Shown: in pieces, positions 1 through 7,616 of the stretch
How the letters are laid out: every line of letters begins with the position of its first letter
How positions within the stretch are numbered: position 1 is the first letter of the stretch
Notes under the pieces: model-generated
Told to the model about the DNA's origin: nothing
The model's input: only the letters and a program-made list of their open reading frames with translations
The model's database searches: none
Made by a program: the position numbers and the translations under genes
From: Chitinispirillaceae bacterium
GTDB lineage: Bacteria; Fibrobacterota; Chitinivibrionia; Chitinivibrionales; Chitinispirillaceae
Direction: 5' to 3'
Assembly: GCA_016926315.1 (NCBI GenBank)
Contig: JAFGOU010000508.1
Coordinates: 1 to 13,592 of the forward strand
Length of the DNA: 13,592 nt

Positions 1-1191
1 GGTTTCAGGCCCTCGGTGATCTACGCCTATGCCGAAAATTCGGTCGCGTATCCGACGATCATGTCGGTCCTGAGCGATGTCAGGCAGGGTCTTCAATCAC
101 TCACGTTCCAACTGGGTACCAATCCGGATTTTCCAATTGTCTATCAGGGAGGTCTGAAATTTTCCTGGGGCGCGGAGACATGGCTCTTTAAAAGCGACCT
201 CTCGAATTCCGCGCTCAATCTGCCGTTTCTCAGCCCCGAAGAGCAGAAAAAGTTGACGGACAGCCTCAACGTCAAGCTGCTTGACCAAAACAAATACTTC
301 GCGACATCGGACCACCGTATCGTGATCACGCTGCCCAGCGGCATGCTGATGAGCTATACGCTCGCCGCATTTCGTGATTCAAGGACCCATACGTTCAGTT
401 ACCGGCCGGGGGCTTCCGATACCGGCACGATACGCAGCAGTGAAGATAACGACCGCATAACCATAAACAATCGCGCCGGGATCGCGGTCGGCGACTTTCA
501 CGGCCTGGACGCGGAATTCTATGGCGTGTATTCAACCTATATGCTCAATTACCTGAAAAAAGAGAAGAGCGCGAACAACATCACCGATAAAGGATATCGG
601 CTGGGATTGAACATGACCTATCGCCCGACGGACCGTATCACCCTTGATGAGCGGCTCTCTGCGGACGCCGAAGTTTCCGAGTATATTTATAAGAGCATGC
701 ACCGCGATCCTTTTGATCCGCCCCCCTATCAGCGCAGGCTCTCCTCGCTCCTGACCGTCGTAGGGAAGGTGGGCGAGGGGTGGGAGATCCTCGGCAGATG
801 GGCGGAGAATGTGTATGACAACGGCAGGTGGTATGGGCGGGAGTACCGGAAGGATGATTCGCTTAAAGATAAGAGCGGGTATTATGCGATTGAAAACAAA
901 ACGATCGATTACACCCTTGAAGCCGGATGCGCGATGGTCAGGAGTGCCCTGCGGATAGAGGGCGGATGCCTGTTCAGGGAAATTTTCGATCTCAGGTTCG
1001 ATGAGAACAGGTATGTAAACACCAATTATAACCGGGGGTATATTATTGAGCCGTACACCGAATTCCGGGGCAGGTACCGGAGGTTTTCTCTCAGGGGCCG
1101 CGTTACGCGAATGATATTGACAAAAAGTGATGACCGATTTCAATTCAGGAAAAACTGGGATATTTCCATTCTGGGGACGGCATTATGGTAA
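1..1191 (+). CDS. Outer-membrane beta-barrel-like protein, C-terminal part (5' end outside window)
   Basis: The frame is open from the first base, so this is the last ~396 residues of a longer protein; the GTG at 16 is an internal Val codon rather than a convincing start. The translation has no long hydrophobic helix. It consists of alternating polar/aromatic stretches typical of transmembrane beta-strands, such as EPYTEFRGRYRRFSLRGRV and AEFYGVYSTYMLNYL, separated by charged loops. It ends ...DISILGTALW, an aromatic final residue as often seen in barrels inserted by the BAM machinery. No plug domain or enzymatic motif is visible in the part present. The stop overlaps the start of the next gene by 7 bases (ATGGTAA), so the two are probably translationally coupled. 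I do not recognise the family; a surface or outer-membrane channel or assembly role is inferred from fold pattern and neighbours only. Confidence 0.6.
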   Translation, partial: GFRPSVIYAYAENSVAYPTIMSVLSDVRQGLQSLTFQLGTNPDFPIVYQGGLKFSWGAETWLFKSDLSNSALNLPFLSPEEQKKLTDSLNVKLLDQNKYFATSDHRIVITLPSGMLMSYTLAAFRDSRTHTFSYRPGASDTGTIRSSEDNDRITINNRAGIAVGDFHGLDAEFYGVYSTYMLNYLKKEKSANNITDKGYRLGLNMTYRPTDRITLDERLSADAEVSEYIYKSMHRDPFDPPPYQRRLSSLLTVVGKVGEGWEILGRWAENVYDNGRWYGREYRKDDSLKDKSGYYAIENKTIDYTLEAGCAMVRSALRIEGGCLFREIFDLRFDENRYVNTNYNRGYIIEPYTEFRGRYRRFSLRGRVTRMILTKSDDRFQFRKNWDISILGTALW

Positions 1192-1706
1192 AAGAGACGC
1201 ATTCGTGGCGTGCGTCAGGGCTTATGGTCGTGACGGCGCTTACGGGCATGCTGTTGTATTCCGGATGCAGCCTTTTCTCCCCCCGGGAATCCGAATGGCC
1301 CGTTGATCCGGGCCGGGTCGATCCGCTCAATTTCGCGTCGATAATGGATGGTACGCCGGAACGATTTACCAGGCTCCGGTATGAAGACCTTTTTGAGGAG
1401 CGGGTGCTGTACGAAGACATCAACTCCGGTGTCTACGGAAAAAGCCAGCTTATTCTTCGCCTGCAGCAGATACAGAGGCAATATCCGTTGGTTCAGGTAG
1501 CCTGGGAAGGCGGGCGATGGTGGAAAAGAAACGACACGATATTTCTCAGCGATCTGGCTTATACGGTGATGCCGGAGGGGATGCAGGGTACGGCGCCCGC
1601 GGAAACCGGCACTTCCAATTTTATCGTAGCCAAGGAATGGGAGTGGCGGATTGTTGAGTGGCGGGATATTCCCGCCAAACCGGGCAAATCGTTTTTTTCA
1701 CCATGA
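1185..1706 (+). CDS. Small lipoprotein, probable NTF2-like fold (first of pair)
   Basis: A 173-aa protein with a charged N terminus, a hydrophobic stretch (residues 12-25) and a lipobox-like YSGC with Cys28, so it is probably lipidated and membrane-anchored. A Pro-rich linker (30-48) leads to a compact domain (50-163): a short helix, YEDLFEERVLYEDI (66-79), a helix SQLILRLQQI (87-96), then strands including WEGGRWWKRNDTIFLSDLAY and a final EWEWRIVEWRDIP. This helix-then-curved-sheet order with a closing W-x-I-x-x-W-R-D strand resembles NTF2-like/SnoaL-like domains, but no catalytic residues can be assigned. The start is ATG 1185, with GGGG at 1173-1176 eight bases upstream; it overlaps the barrel gene's stop. 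The gene ends TGA at 1704-1706, inside ATGA shared with a possible start of the next gene. Function unknown; an accessory to the barrel is an inference from coupling. Confidence 0.75.
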   Translation: MVKETHSWRASGLMVVTALTGMLLYSGCSLFSPRESEWPVDPGRVDPLNFASIMDGTPERFTRLRYEDLFEERVLYEDINSGVYGKSQLILRLQQIQRQYPLVQVAWEGGRWWKRNDTIFLSDLAYTVMPEGMQGTAPAETGTSNFIVAKEWEWRIVEWRDIPAKPGKSFFSP

Positions 1707-1717
1707 GGGGTTGTTGT

Positions 1718-2377
1718 ATGATTCGGGATAACGGACGCATCCAATGGCTTGCCGTGCTGCAGATCCGGCTGGCGCCGCTGATTGCCGCGCTTCTGGTCAC
1801 CGCCTGCCAGATCCCCTTTTTTCCCCGGGTGGGAACTCCCGATCCCCTGCCGCCGCTGCGGTCGACTCCCTCCGGCGTTATCAATCAGCTTATCAAAGCG
1901 TATGAGCAGAAACGGATCGATCTTTTCGAGGACCTGTTTCCGAGGGAAAAGACCTTCCGTTTTTATGTCTCGCCCAGTTTTAAGGCCATATACCAGACCC
2001 GTCCCTATGGCACCATTGAACCGGAGCCCCGGGACACCCTTTTGCACTACACGACCGAGTCATCGACCTACTACTACTGGGGTCATGACCAGGAGCTTCA
2101 GAGCCACAAACGCCTCTTTTCCCGGGCGGAATCGATCGTTTTCAAGGTCAAGCCGATCGTCAGTCCGGGAAAGTTTCGCTATCTTGTCAATGACTCGGGA
2201 GACACGACCAATGTCGAGCTGCTCATGGAAAACGGCGAGATCACCATCAAGGTCACCATCAGCGGCTATACCGATGAATACCCCATCTGGATCGACAAGC
2301 AGGTCTTTTTCCTTGAACGCGATTCCAAAAACCTCTGGGTGATTCGCAAATGGTATGATTTCGGCAACCAGCCGTGA
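1718..2377 (+). CDS. Lipoprotein, probable NTF2-like fold (second of pair)
   Basis: A 219-aa protein with a signal peptide and lipobox VTAC (Cys30), followed by a Pro-rich spacer (33-51). The folded part starts with GVINQLIKAYEQKRIDLFEDL (53-73), then FRFYVSPSF (80-88), a middle segment rich in Tyr (111-121), and strands ending LWVIRKWYDF (206-215). This layout (helix, 'fate of F-x-F-Y', curved sheet, closing W-x-I-x-K-W) resembles NTF2-like envelope lipoproteins, and matches the preceding protein in outline, especially D-L-F-E-x-L/E-R followed by an aromatic strand. Start choice: ATG 1718 has GAGGGG at 1705-1710 at good spacing. ATG 1703, in frame and overlapping the upstream stop as ATGA, has no visible ribosome site but would add only MRGCC; either start is possible. 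It is the last gene of the + strand operon and converges with the flippase gene. Substrate or partner unknown. Confidence 0.75.
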   Translation: MIRDNGRIQWLAVLQIRLAPLIAALLVTACQIPFFPRVGTPDPLPPLRSTPSGVINQLIKAYEQKRIDLFEDLFPREKTFRFYVSPSFKAIYQTRPYGTIEPEPRDTLLHYTTESSTYYYWGHDQELQSHKRLFSRAESIVFKVKPIVSPGKFRYLVNDSGDTTNVELLMENGEITIKVTISGYTDEYPIWIDKQVFFLERDSKNLWVIRKWYDFGNQP

Positions 2378-2427
2378 GGGAGGGGCCTTCGATTCGCGGC
2401 TCCCTCCTGCCGGAACGCCGCAGGAGG
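2376..2427. terminator. Overlapping GC-rich hairpins between convergent genes
   Basis: Two perfect inverted repeats lie at the tail-to-tail junction. GAGGGAG (2376-2382) pairs with CTCCCTC (2400-2406), and CCTCCTGC (2403-2410) pairs with GCAGGAGG (2420-2427). They share bases 2403-2406, so only one can form at a time. Position suggests a bidirectional transcription end point, but neither strand has a T-run after a stem, so a classical intrinsic terminator is not shown. Confidence 0.3.
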
Positions 2428-2436
2428 CAGGGCGAG

Positions 2437-4035
2437 TCATTCCGGAGGATTGGTAGTGCCTGACGGGTCGTCCTTCCTTTCGGCCGTTCCGTTTTTATAA
2501 TGCGCGATAAAGGCGATAAGCAGGTTGACGATGTGTTTGCTTTTTCCCGGAAAGGCGTGTTTGGTGCTTCGCAGCAGGATGTAGTCCTCTTCCTCGAAGG
2601 TCCCGAGAACGAACGAACAGATAAGATAGACGCCCGCCCCGGCGACAACGGAGAAAATGAATCCGGGCAGTTCATAGTTCCGGAGGATGATGAGCTCCAT
2701 CACGATCCCCATGATGATGGTGGAAAAGGCGATCTTGAACACCGATGCGAAAGGGTACCGGAGCTGCATGGTGCGACAGGTGTAAAAAAGCCCGCCGATC
2801 GAGGCAAAGAGGGTGGTGATGCCGAAACAGACCGCCGCGCCTGTGGCGCCGTACGGTTTGATGAGGATGATGTCGAGAATAATGTTGACGACCGCAAGCA
2901 CCGCACCGTACTTATAGATAAACGCCTGTTTTTCATAGCCGTACAGGATGGCGGAGGCCGGGTTGGAAAGGCTGGAGAAAATCGACGCAATAAAAAGGAT
3001 CTGCAGGGAGCGTTGTGCGCCGATATAGTCGTGGCCGTAGAGGTAGTGTATGATCTGATAGCCGAGCAGCATGCCCGCGGTCCCGAGCGGAAACGCAATG
3101 AACGCGAGGTACCGGGTCGAAAGGTAAAACAGGCGCTTCATTTTGTCACGGTCGCCTGAGCCGGAAAATGATGACATCGCGGGGAAGAGCACCCGCCAGA
3201 AGGTCGCCGGCAGTATCGCGGTAAAGCGCTGGACCAGGTTAAAACCGAGATTGTAATAGCCCACCTGTGCGGCACTGCAGAAACGTCCTAGAAAGAAGTT
3301 TTCACTTTTGTCCCAGACGATTTTATCGCAGATCAGGATTGCCATAATGCTCCGGTTGTATCTCCTGATCCGGGTCCTGATCTCCGGCATGAGGTGTTTT
3401 CCTGAATCCCGGAAAATACCCTCCTTCTTCAGCACGATCAGGTAGAACAGGGCGTTAACAAATGAAAAAACCAGCATGACGACCAGGAGTCCCGGTATAC
3501 CTTTCCCCATGAGCAGCACTGCTATTTTACTGGCGAGTGAAAGCGGCGTTATGATCAGGTTCGCCCAGGCGAAATATTCGAATTTCTGGATGCCTTCGAT
3601 GACCGCGGAAAAAATGGCGGTCAAAACGCCCGGAAGAAGCCCCAGCGCGGCCAGGAAAAAGAAAAAGGATTCCTTGGGAGAGAAAAAGAAATCCGAGACC
3701 GGAACATGGAAGAACAGGAGCACGGCGGTGCTGAAAAGCGATATGACGACCTCTATTTTCAACACGTACAGGACTATTGCACCGAGCGCTCCCTGCTCGT
3801 TTTTACCGCTGTATTCCGCAATGAATTTCGTGACGGCGTGAATGAATCCCATACCGACCGCCCAGGAGATGGTGCCGGTCAGCCAGAGCACCATGTTGAA
3901 GATGCCATAGTTGGCAGGGCCGAGCGAACGTGCCACCCAGATCGAGATCACCCAGGCGGTTGCCATCATCAGAAAGGTATTGAACAGGGTGACTACCGTG
4001 TTCTTGATGAGCCGCGATCCATGGCCGTTATGCAT
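2437..4035 (-). CDS. Wzx-like polysaccharide flippase (MOP superfamily)
   Basis: A multi-spanning inner-membrane protein of 532 aa with roughly 12-14 hydrophobic helices over its full length. The family signature ARSLGPANYGIF (residues 35-46) follows the first helix, as in polysaccharide-biosynthesis flippases of the MOP/MATE superfamily (Pfam Polysacc_synt types). These carry lipid-linked glycan repeat units across the inner membrane. The usual conserved Tyr/Gly-rich repeat in the middle (QVGYYNLGFNLVQRF) and the second-half G-Y-x-x-Q-A-F-I-Y motif are present. The last ~20 residues are a hydrophilic tail. The start is chosen as ATG 4035 because GGGGTG lies five bases upstream; GTG 4041 is also in frame and would add two residues. 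The start overlaps the stop of the upstream glycosyltransferase (TAA at 4030-4028), implying coupled translation. It is the last gene of the - strand operon. The specific glycan cannot be told from sequence. Confidence 0.9.
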   Translation of the reverse strand: MHNGHGSRLIKNTVVTLFNTFLMMATAWVISIWVARSLGPANYGIFNMVLWLTGTISWAVGMGFIHAVTKFIAEYSGKNEQGALGAIVLYVLKIEVVISLFSTAVLLFFHVPVSDFFFSPKESFFFFLAALGLLPGVLTAIFSAVIEGIQKFEYFAWANLIITPLSLASKIAVLLMGKGIPGLLVVMLVFSFVNALFYLIVLKKEGIFRDSGKHLMPEIRTRIRRYNRSIMAILICDKIVWDKSENFFLGRFCSAAQVGYYNLGFNLVQRFTAILPATFWRVLFPAMSSFSGSGDRDKMKRLFYLSTRYLAFIAFPLGTAGMLLGYQIIHYLYGHDYIGAQRSLQILFIASIFSSLSNPASAILYGYEKQAFIYKYGAVLAVVNIILDIILIKPYGATGAAVCFGITTLFASIGGLFYTCRTMQLRYPFASVFKIAFSTIIMGIVMELIILRNYELPGFIFSVVAGAGVYLICSFVLGTFEEEDYILLRSTKHAFPGKSKHIVNLLIAFIAHYKNGTAERKDDPSGTTNPPE

Positions 4036-5242
4036 GGTCACCCCGGCGGATCAGCGAGCGGTAAAAGCGTTCTGCACTGGCGCAGACCACTGCGCTGTCG
4101 AACAGGCCGGCGGTCCTTGCGCGCCCGTTACGCCCGAGTGCGCGTGCACGATCCGTCTCGCCGGCCAGTCGCGTCATCGCTTCCCGCAGCTCCTGCTCGT
4201 CCCCGGGGGTGACGAGCAGGCCGCTCACGTTGTCTTCGATCATTTCAGGAAACCCGCCGCAGCGGGAGGCGACCACTGCGCAGCCGCTCGCCATGGCCTC
4301 CAGACAGGCGTAGGGGAAGTTTTCCCAGCGTGAAGGGAAAAAGGCGGCGGAAGATCGGGCGAGATGCCCGGCGATCTCGGTCTGGGAAACGCCGGGTATC
4401 CAGGTTACGCGACGCTCCAGACCAAGACCGGTAATAAGCTGCCGGAGGTATGTTTCAAACGAACCGCCGGCTTTCATCCGGCCGTATGCCCTGCCGATGA
4501 GCGTGAGATGCGGCAGGGGCTGCCGGGAAGCTGCGGCCGCATAAGCGCGGATCAGAAGGTCGACCCCCTTGCGCCGTTCAATCCGTCCGGTATAGATCCA
4601 CCCTGTGCCGTCTGATGGACGGTATGACGAAACGGGCAGCGGGTTTGGATAGACGGTCACCTGTTTGAGACGCCATCGTGCTTTCATCATTTGCGCAAGA
4701 GCGTGGGAAGGGGAGGAGACTGCTGATGCCTTGCGGGTTGCAACCCTTTCCATACGGTTCTGGAGCCAATGATCGGTGAACGGCCCGGGGAGGTCATCGT
4801 AGCGCCGTATCAGCTCCCAGGGCGTATGGAGCCGTGCGACGGTTGCCGCGGCCGCATGGCGCAGAAAAAAACCTTCAGCTCCGCATTCCGGATATTCGAT
4901 AATGTCAAAGACGCACCCGGAGCGTATGAGCGAATGCACCTTCCGTTCGACGCTTTTTGCCCAGGCAAGCCGGACCAGACTCTGGGGAACGGTCCGGTAG
5001 CAGAGCACCCGGAGCGGAAAAAAGACCCGTGCCTGCGGGAGCGTATACGGCCCGGGAATGGTGCGGTGCAGGGTCACGCCGCTTTGCGTGAAGCTCTCGT
5101 TCCTTCCTGAAACGCTCCGGCAGATCACCGCCACCTGGTGGCCCATGGCCGTGAGGCCTTCCGCCATGTACGAGGTATAGGTGGCGATACCGCCGAAACC
5201 GGTATCCGGAGGATATTCATTTGAGATAAAAAGAATGGTCAT
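4028..5242 (-). CDS. GT4-family glycosyltransferase (second of tandem pair)
   Basis: A 404-aa cytoplasmic glycosyltransferase of the GT-B fold, retaining GT4 (Glycos_transf_1) class. The N-terminal acceptor domain starts TILFISNEYPPDTGFGGIAT with the Gly-rich loop GFGGIATY (15-22). The C-terminal donor-binding half begins near TGRIERRKGVDLL (218-230). It includes the E-x7-E motif E307-E315 (ENFPYACLE), then SRCGGFPEMI and the GLLVTPGD stretch, all typical of nucleotide-sugar binding in GT4 enzymes. Length is normal. The ATG at 5242 overlaps the upstream gene's TAA by one base (TAATG), and its own stop overlaps the flippase start, so three genes are translationally coupled. It is clearly paralogous to the upstream enzyme. 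The role is addition of one sugar to the lipid-linked glycan exported by the flippase; donor sugar and linkage cannot be read from the sequence. Confidence 0.92.
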   Translation of the reverse strand: MTILFISNEYPPDTGFGGIATYTSYMAEGLTAMGHQVAVICRSVSGRNESFTQSGVTLHRTIPGPYTLPQARVFFPLRVLCYRTVPQSLVRLAWAKSVERKVHSLIRSGCVFDIIEYPECGAEGFFLRHAAAATVARLHTPWELIRRYDDLPGPFTDHWLQNRMERVATRKASAVSSPSHALAQMMKARWRLKQVTVYPNPLPVSSYRPSDGTGWIYTGRIERRKGVDLLIRAYAAAASRQPLPHLTLIGRAYGRMKAGGSFETYLRQLITGLGLERRVTWIPGVSQTEIAGHLARSSAAFFPSRWENFPYACLEAMASGCAVVASRCGGFPEMIEDNVSGLLVTPGDEQELREAMTRLAGETDRARALGRNGRARTAGLFDSAVVCASAERFYRSLIRRGDHA

Positions 5243-6444
5243 TATTGTTTCGCGTTCAGGAGGACCTGGTAAAAACCGGTGGTTTCGACCACAATTTTCC
5301 CGGGGTCATGCCATTCACGCACGTCACGGTAGCCCTGTTCAGCACAGGACCGGGCGAGCAACGGATTTTTAATGAACCTTTCGATGCGCTCGCAGAGAGC
5401 GTCCCGGTCTCCGGCAGGGAACAGGAGGCCGTTCTCGCCGTGTCGGATGATTTCAGGAATGCCTCCGCTCGAAGCGGCGATTACCGGCAGTTTCGAGGCC
5501 ATTGCTTCGAGAAGCACGTACGGCGCGTTTTCGAAGATCGAAGGGAAGAGCAGCATGGAGGAGCGGCAGAAGAGAACGGCGAGCTGGTTTCTGTTCACCG
5601 GACCAAGGAACCAGATGCGCTCACGTTCGATGTCCGAAAGCGAATGCTCGATCTGGAGCCGGTAGTTCGGGCCATTGGCGGGATCGATCGCGCCGGCGAA
5701 GGTGATGGCGATTTTCCGGTCGATTTGAAGGATGGTCCTGATGTGCTGGGCAATAAGATCTATTCCCTTGCGGTACTCCAGACGCCCGGCAAAGAGCAGG
5801 TCGATCCGGTCGCGGGCCGGGGAATGGCTGCTTTTGATCGTATCGTAAAGCGTGGTCGAAACCGGGTTTCTGATAACGGTGATCGACGACAAAGGCAATC
5901 CGTACCGTTCGCTCATGAGCGTTGACAGCGCGTTGCTCGGGCAGCGGAACCCCCTGGCGTTGAGAATGGATTTTTCCTCGAACCGGTGATACCGTTTTTT
6001 CAAGGATGTCAGAGCGGTGTTATTCAGGGCATCGACCGTTTCCGCAGGGGTATGGAAATGAGTCACCATCGGAGGGACTCCCGGATCGTGGAGAAAGCGG
6101 CCGAGACCCCCGAAGTCAGGCACTTCGACAATGTCAAGGCCTTTGGTTTTGCACAGGTCCGCTATCGTGTTCCCGAGCGCCCGGGCGGCGCCCAACTCCC
6201 ATCGCAACGGTCCGGGCACCGCAATCCGCTCATACCATCGTTCCATGACCGTTCCCTGCGCATGGCCGAAAACGACCGCCTTGACCGAGGGGTTGAGCCC
6301 TGCCGGCTGCGTTCCGGTCCTGCCGCAGACGTAGACGGTATGACCGAGTGCTGCCAGGGCGTTCGCCATGGTGATGGTATAGGCGGCAATGCCGCCGTTA
6401 CCTCCGCTCAAGGGGTATTCGGAATTGACAAGGGCAATGCGCAT
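5242..6444 (-). CDS. GT4-family glycosyltransferase (first of tandem pair)
   Basis: A 400-aa GT-B, GT4-class enzyme. The N-terminal half has the glycine-rich loop GGNGGIAAY (14-22), the motif DIVEVPDFGG (104-113) and HFHTP (129-133). The donor half has AGRLEYRKGIDL (219-230), the E-x7-E motif E305-E313 (ENAPYVLLE), SSGGIPEII (325-333) and ENGLLFPAGD (337-346). These are intact, so an active sugar transferase is expected. It starts at ATG 6444; the ribosome site is weak (GAAG-like), which fits the possibility that it is the first gene of a new transcript. A TATAAT-like element lies 57-62 bases upstream. Its stop overlaps the next start as TAATG. Its closest relative in the window is the neighbour downstream (shared N-S/N-E-Y-P start, GGIA-x-Y loop, DI-x-E-x-P, H-T-P, P-S-x-A-L). 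Substrate unknown. Confidence 0.92.
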   Translation of the reverse strand: MRIALVNSEYPLSGGNGGIAAYTITMANALAALGHTVYVCGRTGTQPAGLNPSVKAVVFGHAQGTVMERWYERIAVPGPLRWELGAARALGNTIADLCKTKGLDIVEVPDFGGLGRFLHDPGVPPMVTHFHTPAETVDALNNTALTSLKKRYHRFEEKSILNARGFRCPSNALSTLMSERYGLPLSSITVIRNPVSTTLYDTIKSSHSPARDRIDLLFAGRLEYRKGIDLIAQHIRTILQIDRKIAITFAGAIDPANGPNYRLQIEHSLSDIERERIWFLGPVNRNQLAVLFCRSSMLLFPSIFENAPYVLLEAMASKLPVIAASSGGIPEIIRHGENGLLFPAGDRDALCERIERFIKNPLLARSCAEQGYRDVREWHDPGKIVVETTGFYQVLLNAKQ

Positions 6445-6500
6445 GCGTGCAGATTCTTCGCGTTACCGGAAATGGACGACGAAAAGGCCGTAATTGATTG

Positions 6501-6506
6501 ATTATA
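6501..6506 (-). promoter_or_regulatory. Possible -10 box for the glycosyltransferase-flippase operon
   Basis: The - strand reads TATAAT here, in the AT-rich part of the 105-base gap between the AmrS gene and the first tandem glycosyltransferase. Transcription would begin about 50 bases before the ATG at 6444. No TTGACA-like -35 is found at 16-18 bases upstream (CATGTC at 17), so the call is weak. Confidence 0.3.
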
Positions 6507-6549
6507 CCTATTCTATATTTACCGACATGGTTGCGGCCACTTTTTTTCC

Positions 6550-7563
6550 TTACCGCACGACGTTTACCGGGGAGCCGCAGGTGCTGCAAGCCGATTTCTG
6601 GTGAGGACCGCCCTGCTTTGCCAGTGCGTTCGTAATCGAAATCCGGTATCCCCTGCGGGAGATGAGAAGCTCCTTGCATGCGGGGCAGAAGGTATGCTCC
6701 CGGTCGCCTGCCGTACTGTTGCCGATATAGACAAAATCGATCCGTTCCCGCGCGATCTCCCAGGCGCGCAGCAGCGACGCTTCGGGGGTCGGGGGGTGGA
6801 GCATGGCGTGGCGCGGGAAGTACCGCGAGAGGTGCAGCGGTGTGTCGCGACCGAGATGGCCGGCGATAAACGCGGCCAATTCCGCGGTTTCCGATGGCCG
6901 GTCATTTTCCCCCGGGATCAGGAGGTGGGTGATCTCCAGGTGGCAGCCGGCGTTCTTAACGGCTTCGCACGCTGCAAGCACCGGCGCGAGCGATCCTTTG
7001 CAGATGCGACGGTAAAACGACGGGTTCATGGATTTGATGTCGATGTTCATGGCGTCGACAACGGAAAGGAGGTCACGCAGGGGCCCCGGTTCGAGGAACC
7101 CGTTGGTCACCATCACGTTTTTAAGGCCCTGTTTCCTGACAAGGGCGCCGACCTCCATGATCGTCTCGAACCAGATCACGGGTTCGGAATAGGTATAGGC
7201 GATCCCGATGGAGCCGCCCTCTCCTGCCTTTCCCGCAAGCCACTGGGCTGAAACTTCGCGGGTGTCAAGCAGCATCTGCGATATCTCGCAATTCTGGCAG
7301 AAACCGCATTTGAACGTGCAGCCGTTGGGACCGGTGGAAAAGATGCGGGAACCGGGATAAAAATGAAAAAGCGGTTTTTTCTCGATCGGATCAACGGCCG
7401 TCGACACCGGCCTGCAATAGTTGGTGGAAACGAGCGTTCCGCCCCGGTTCTCCCGCGTAAGGCAGATGCCGCGCTGCCCGGGGCGCATCCGGCAGTGGTG
7501 CGGGCAGAGGTCGCAGACCACGCGCCCGTCATCAAGCGAATGATAATGGGATGCCTGTTTCAT
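6550..7563 (-). CDS. amrS: AmmeMemoRadiSam-system radical SAM enzyme
   Basis: A 337-aa radical SAM protein. The [4Fe-4S] cluster motif is C82-x3-C86-x2-C89 within GCTFKCGFCQN. The N-terminal domain has four cysteines in the order C17-x2-C20-x3-C24...C34 (CDLCPHHC, GIC), and the C-terminal domain has C293-x2-C296 and C326-x2-C329, likely zinc or rubredoxin-like sites. YTYSEP (123-128), NGF (154-156) and MNIDIKS (172-178) are characteristic of the AmrS branch, related to pyruvate-formate-lyase activases. In many genomes this enzyme is encoded with AMMECR1 and Memo proteins; neither is in the window. The exact reaction is not something I can state from the sequence. The start at ATG 7563 agrees with the family's usual N terminus; no clear ribosome site precedes it. 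It sits 53 bases after a secreted propeller gene and 105 bases before the glycosyltransferase pair, all on the same strand. Confidence 0.9.
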   Translation of the reverse strand: MKQASHYHSLDDGRVVCDLCPHHCRMRPGQRGICLTRENRGGTLVSTNYCRPVSTAVDPIEKKPLFHFYPGSRIFSTGPNGCTFKCGFCQNCEISQMLLDTREVSAQWLAGKAGEGGSIGIAYTYSEPVIWFETIMEVGALVRKQGLKNVMVTNGFLEPGPLRDLLSVVDAMNIDIKSMNPSFYRRICKGSLAPVLAACEAVKNAGCHLEITHLLIPGENDRPSETAELAAFIAGHLGRDTPLHLSRYFPRHAMLHPPTPEASLLRAWEIARERIDFVYIGNSTAGDREHTFCPACKELLISRRGYRISITNALAKQGGPHQKSACSTCGSPVNVVR

Positions 7564-7616
7564 AGGGATAAATTAAAATACGGGAACGGCATCATGGATG
7601 TCGCTGCTCAGCAAAA

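Noticed and set aside
532..1143. - strand open frame of 203 codons opposite the barrel gene
   Set aside because: Pro/Ile-rich shadow translation with no ribosome site; the + strand frame is open across the whole region and shows barrel-like strands.
2500..3159. Long + strand open frame (219 codons) antisense to the flippase
   Set aside because: Its translation is low-complexity and charged without any family pattern, while the opposite strand encodes a clear multi-spanning flippase; it is a shadow frame.
6550..7563. Pyruvate-formate-lyase activase (PflA) identity for the radical SAM gene
   Set aside because: The extra N-terminal Cys domain, YTYSEP and the C-terminal paired CxxC motifs fit AmrS better, and no glycyl-radical enzyme gene is nearby.
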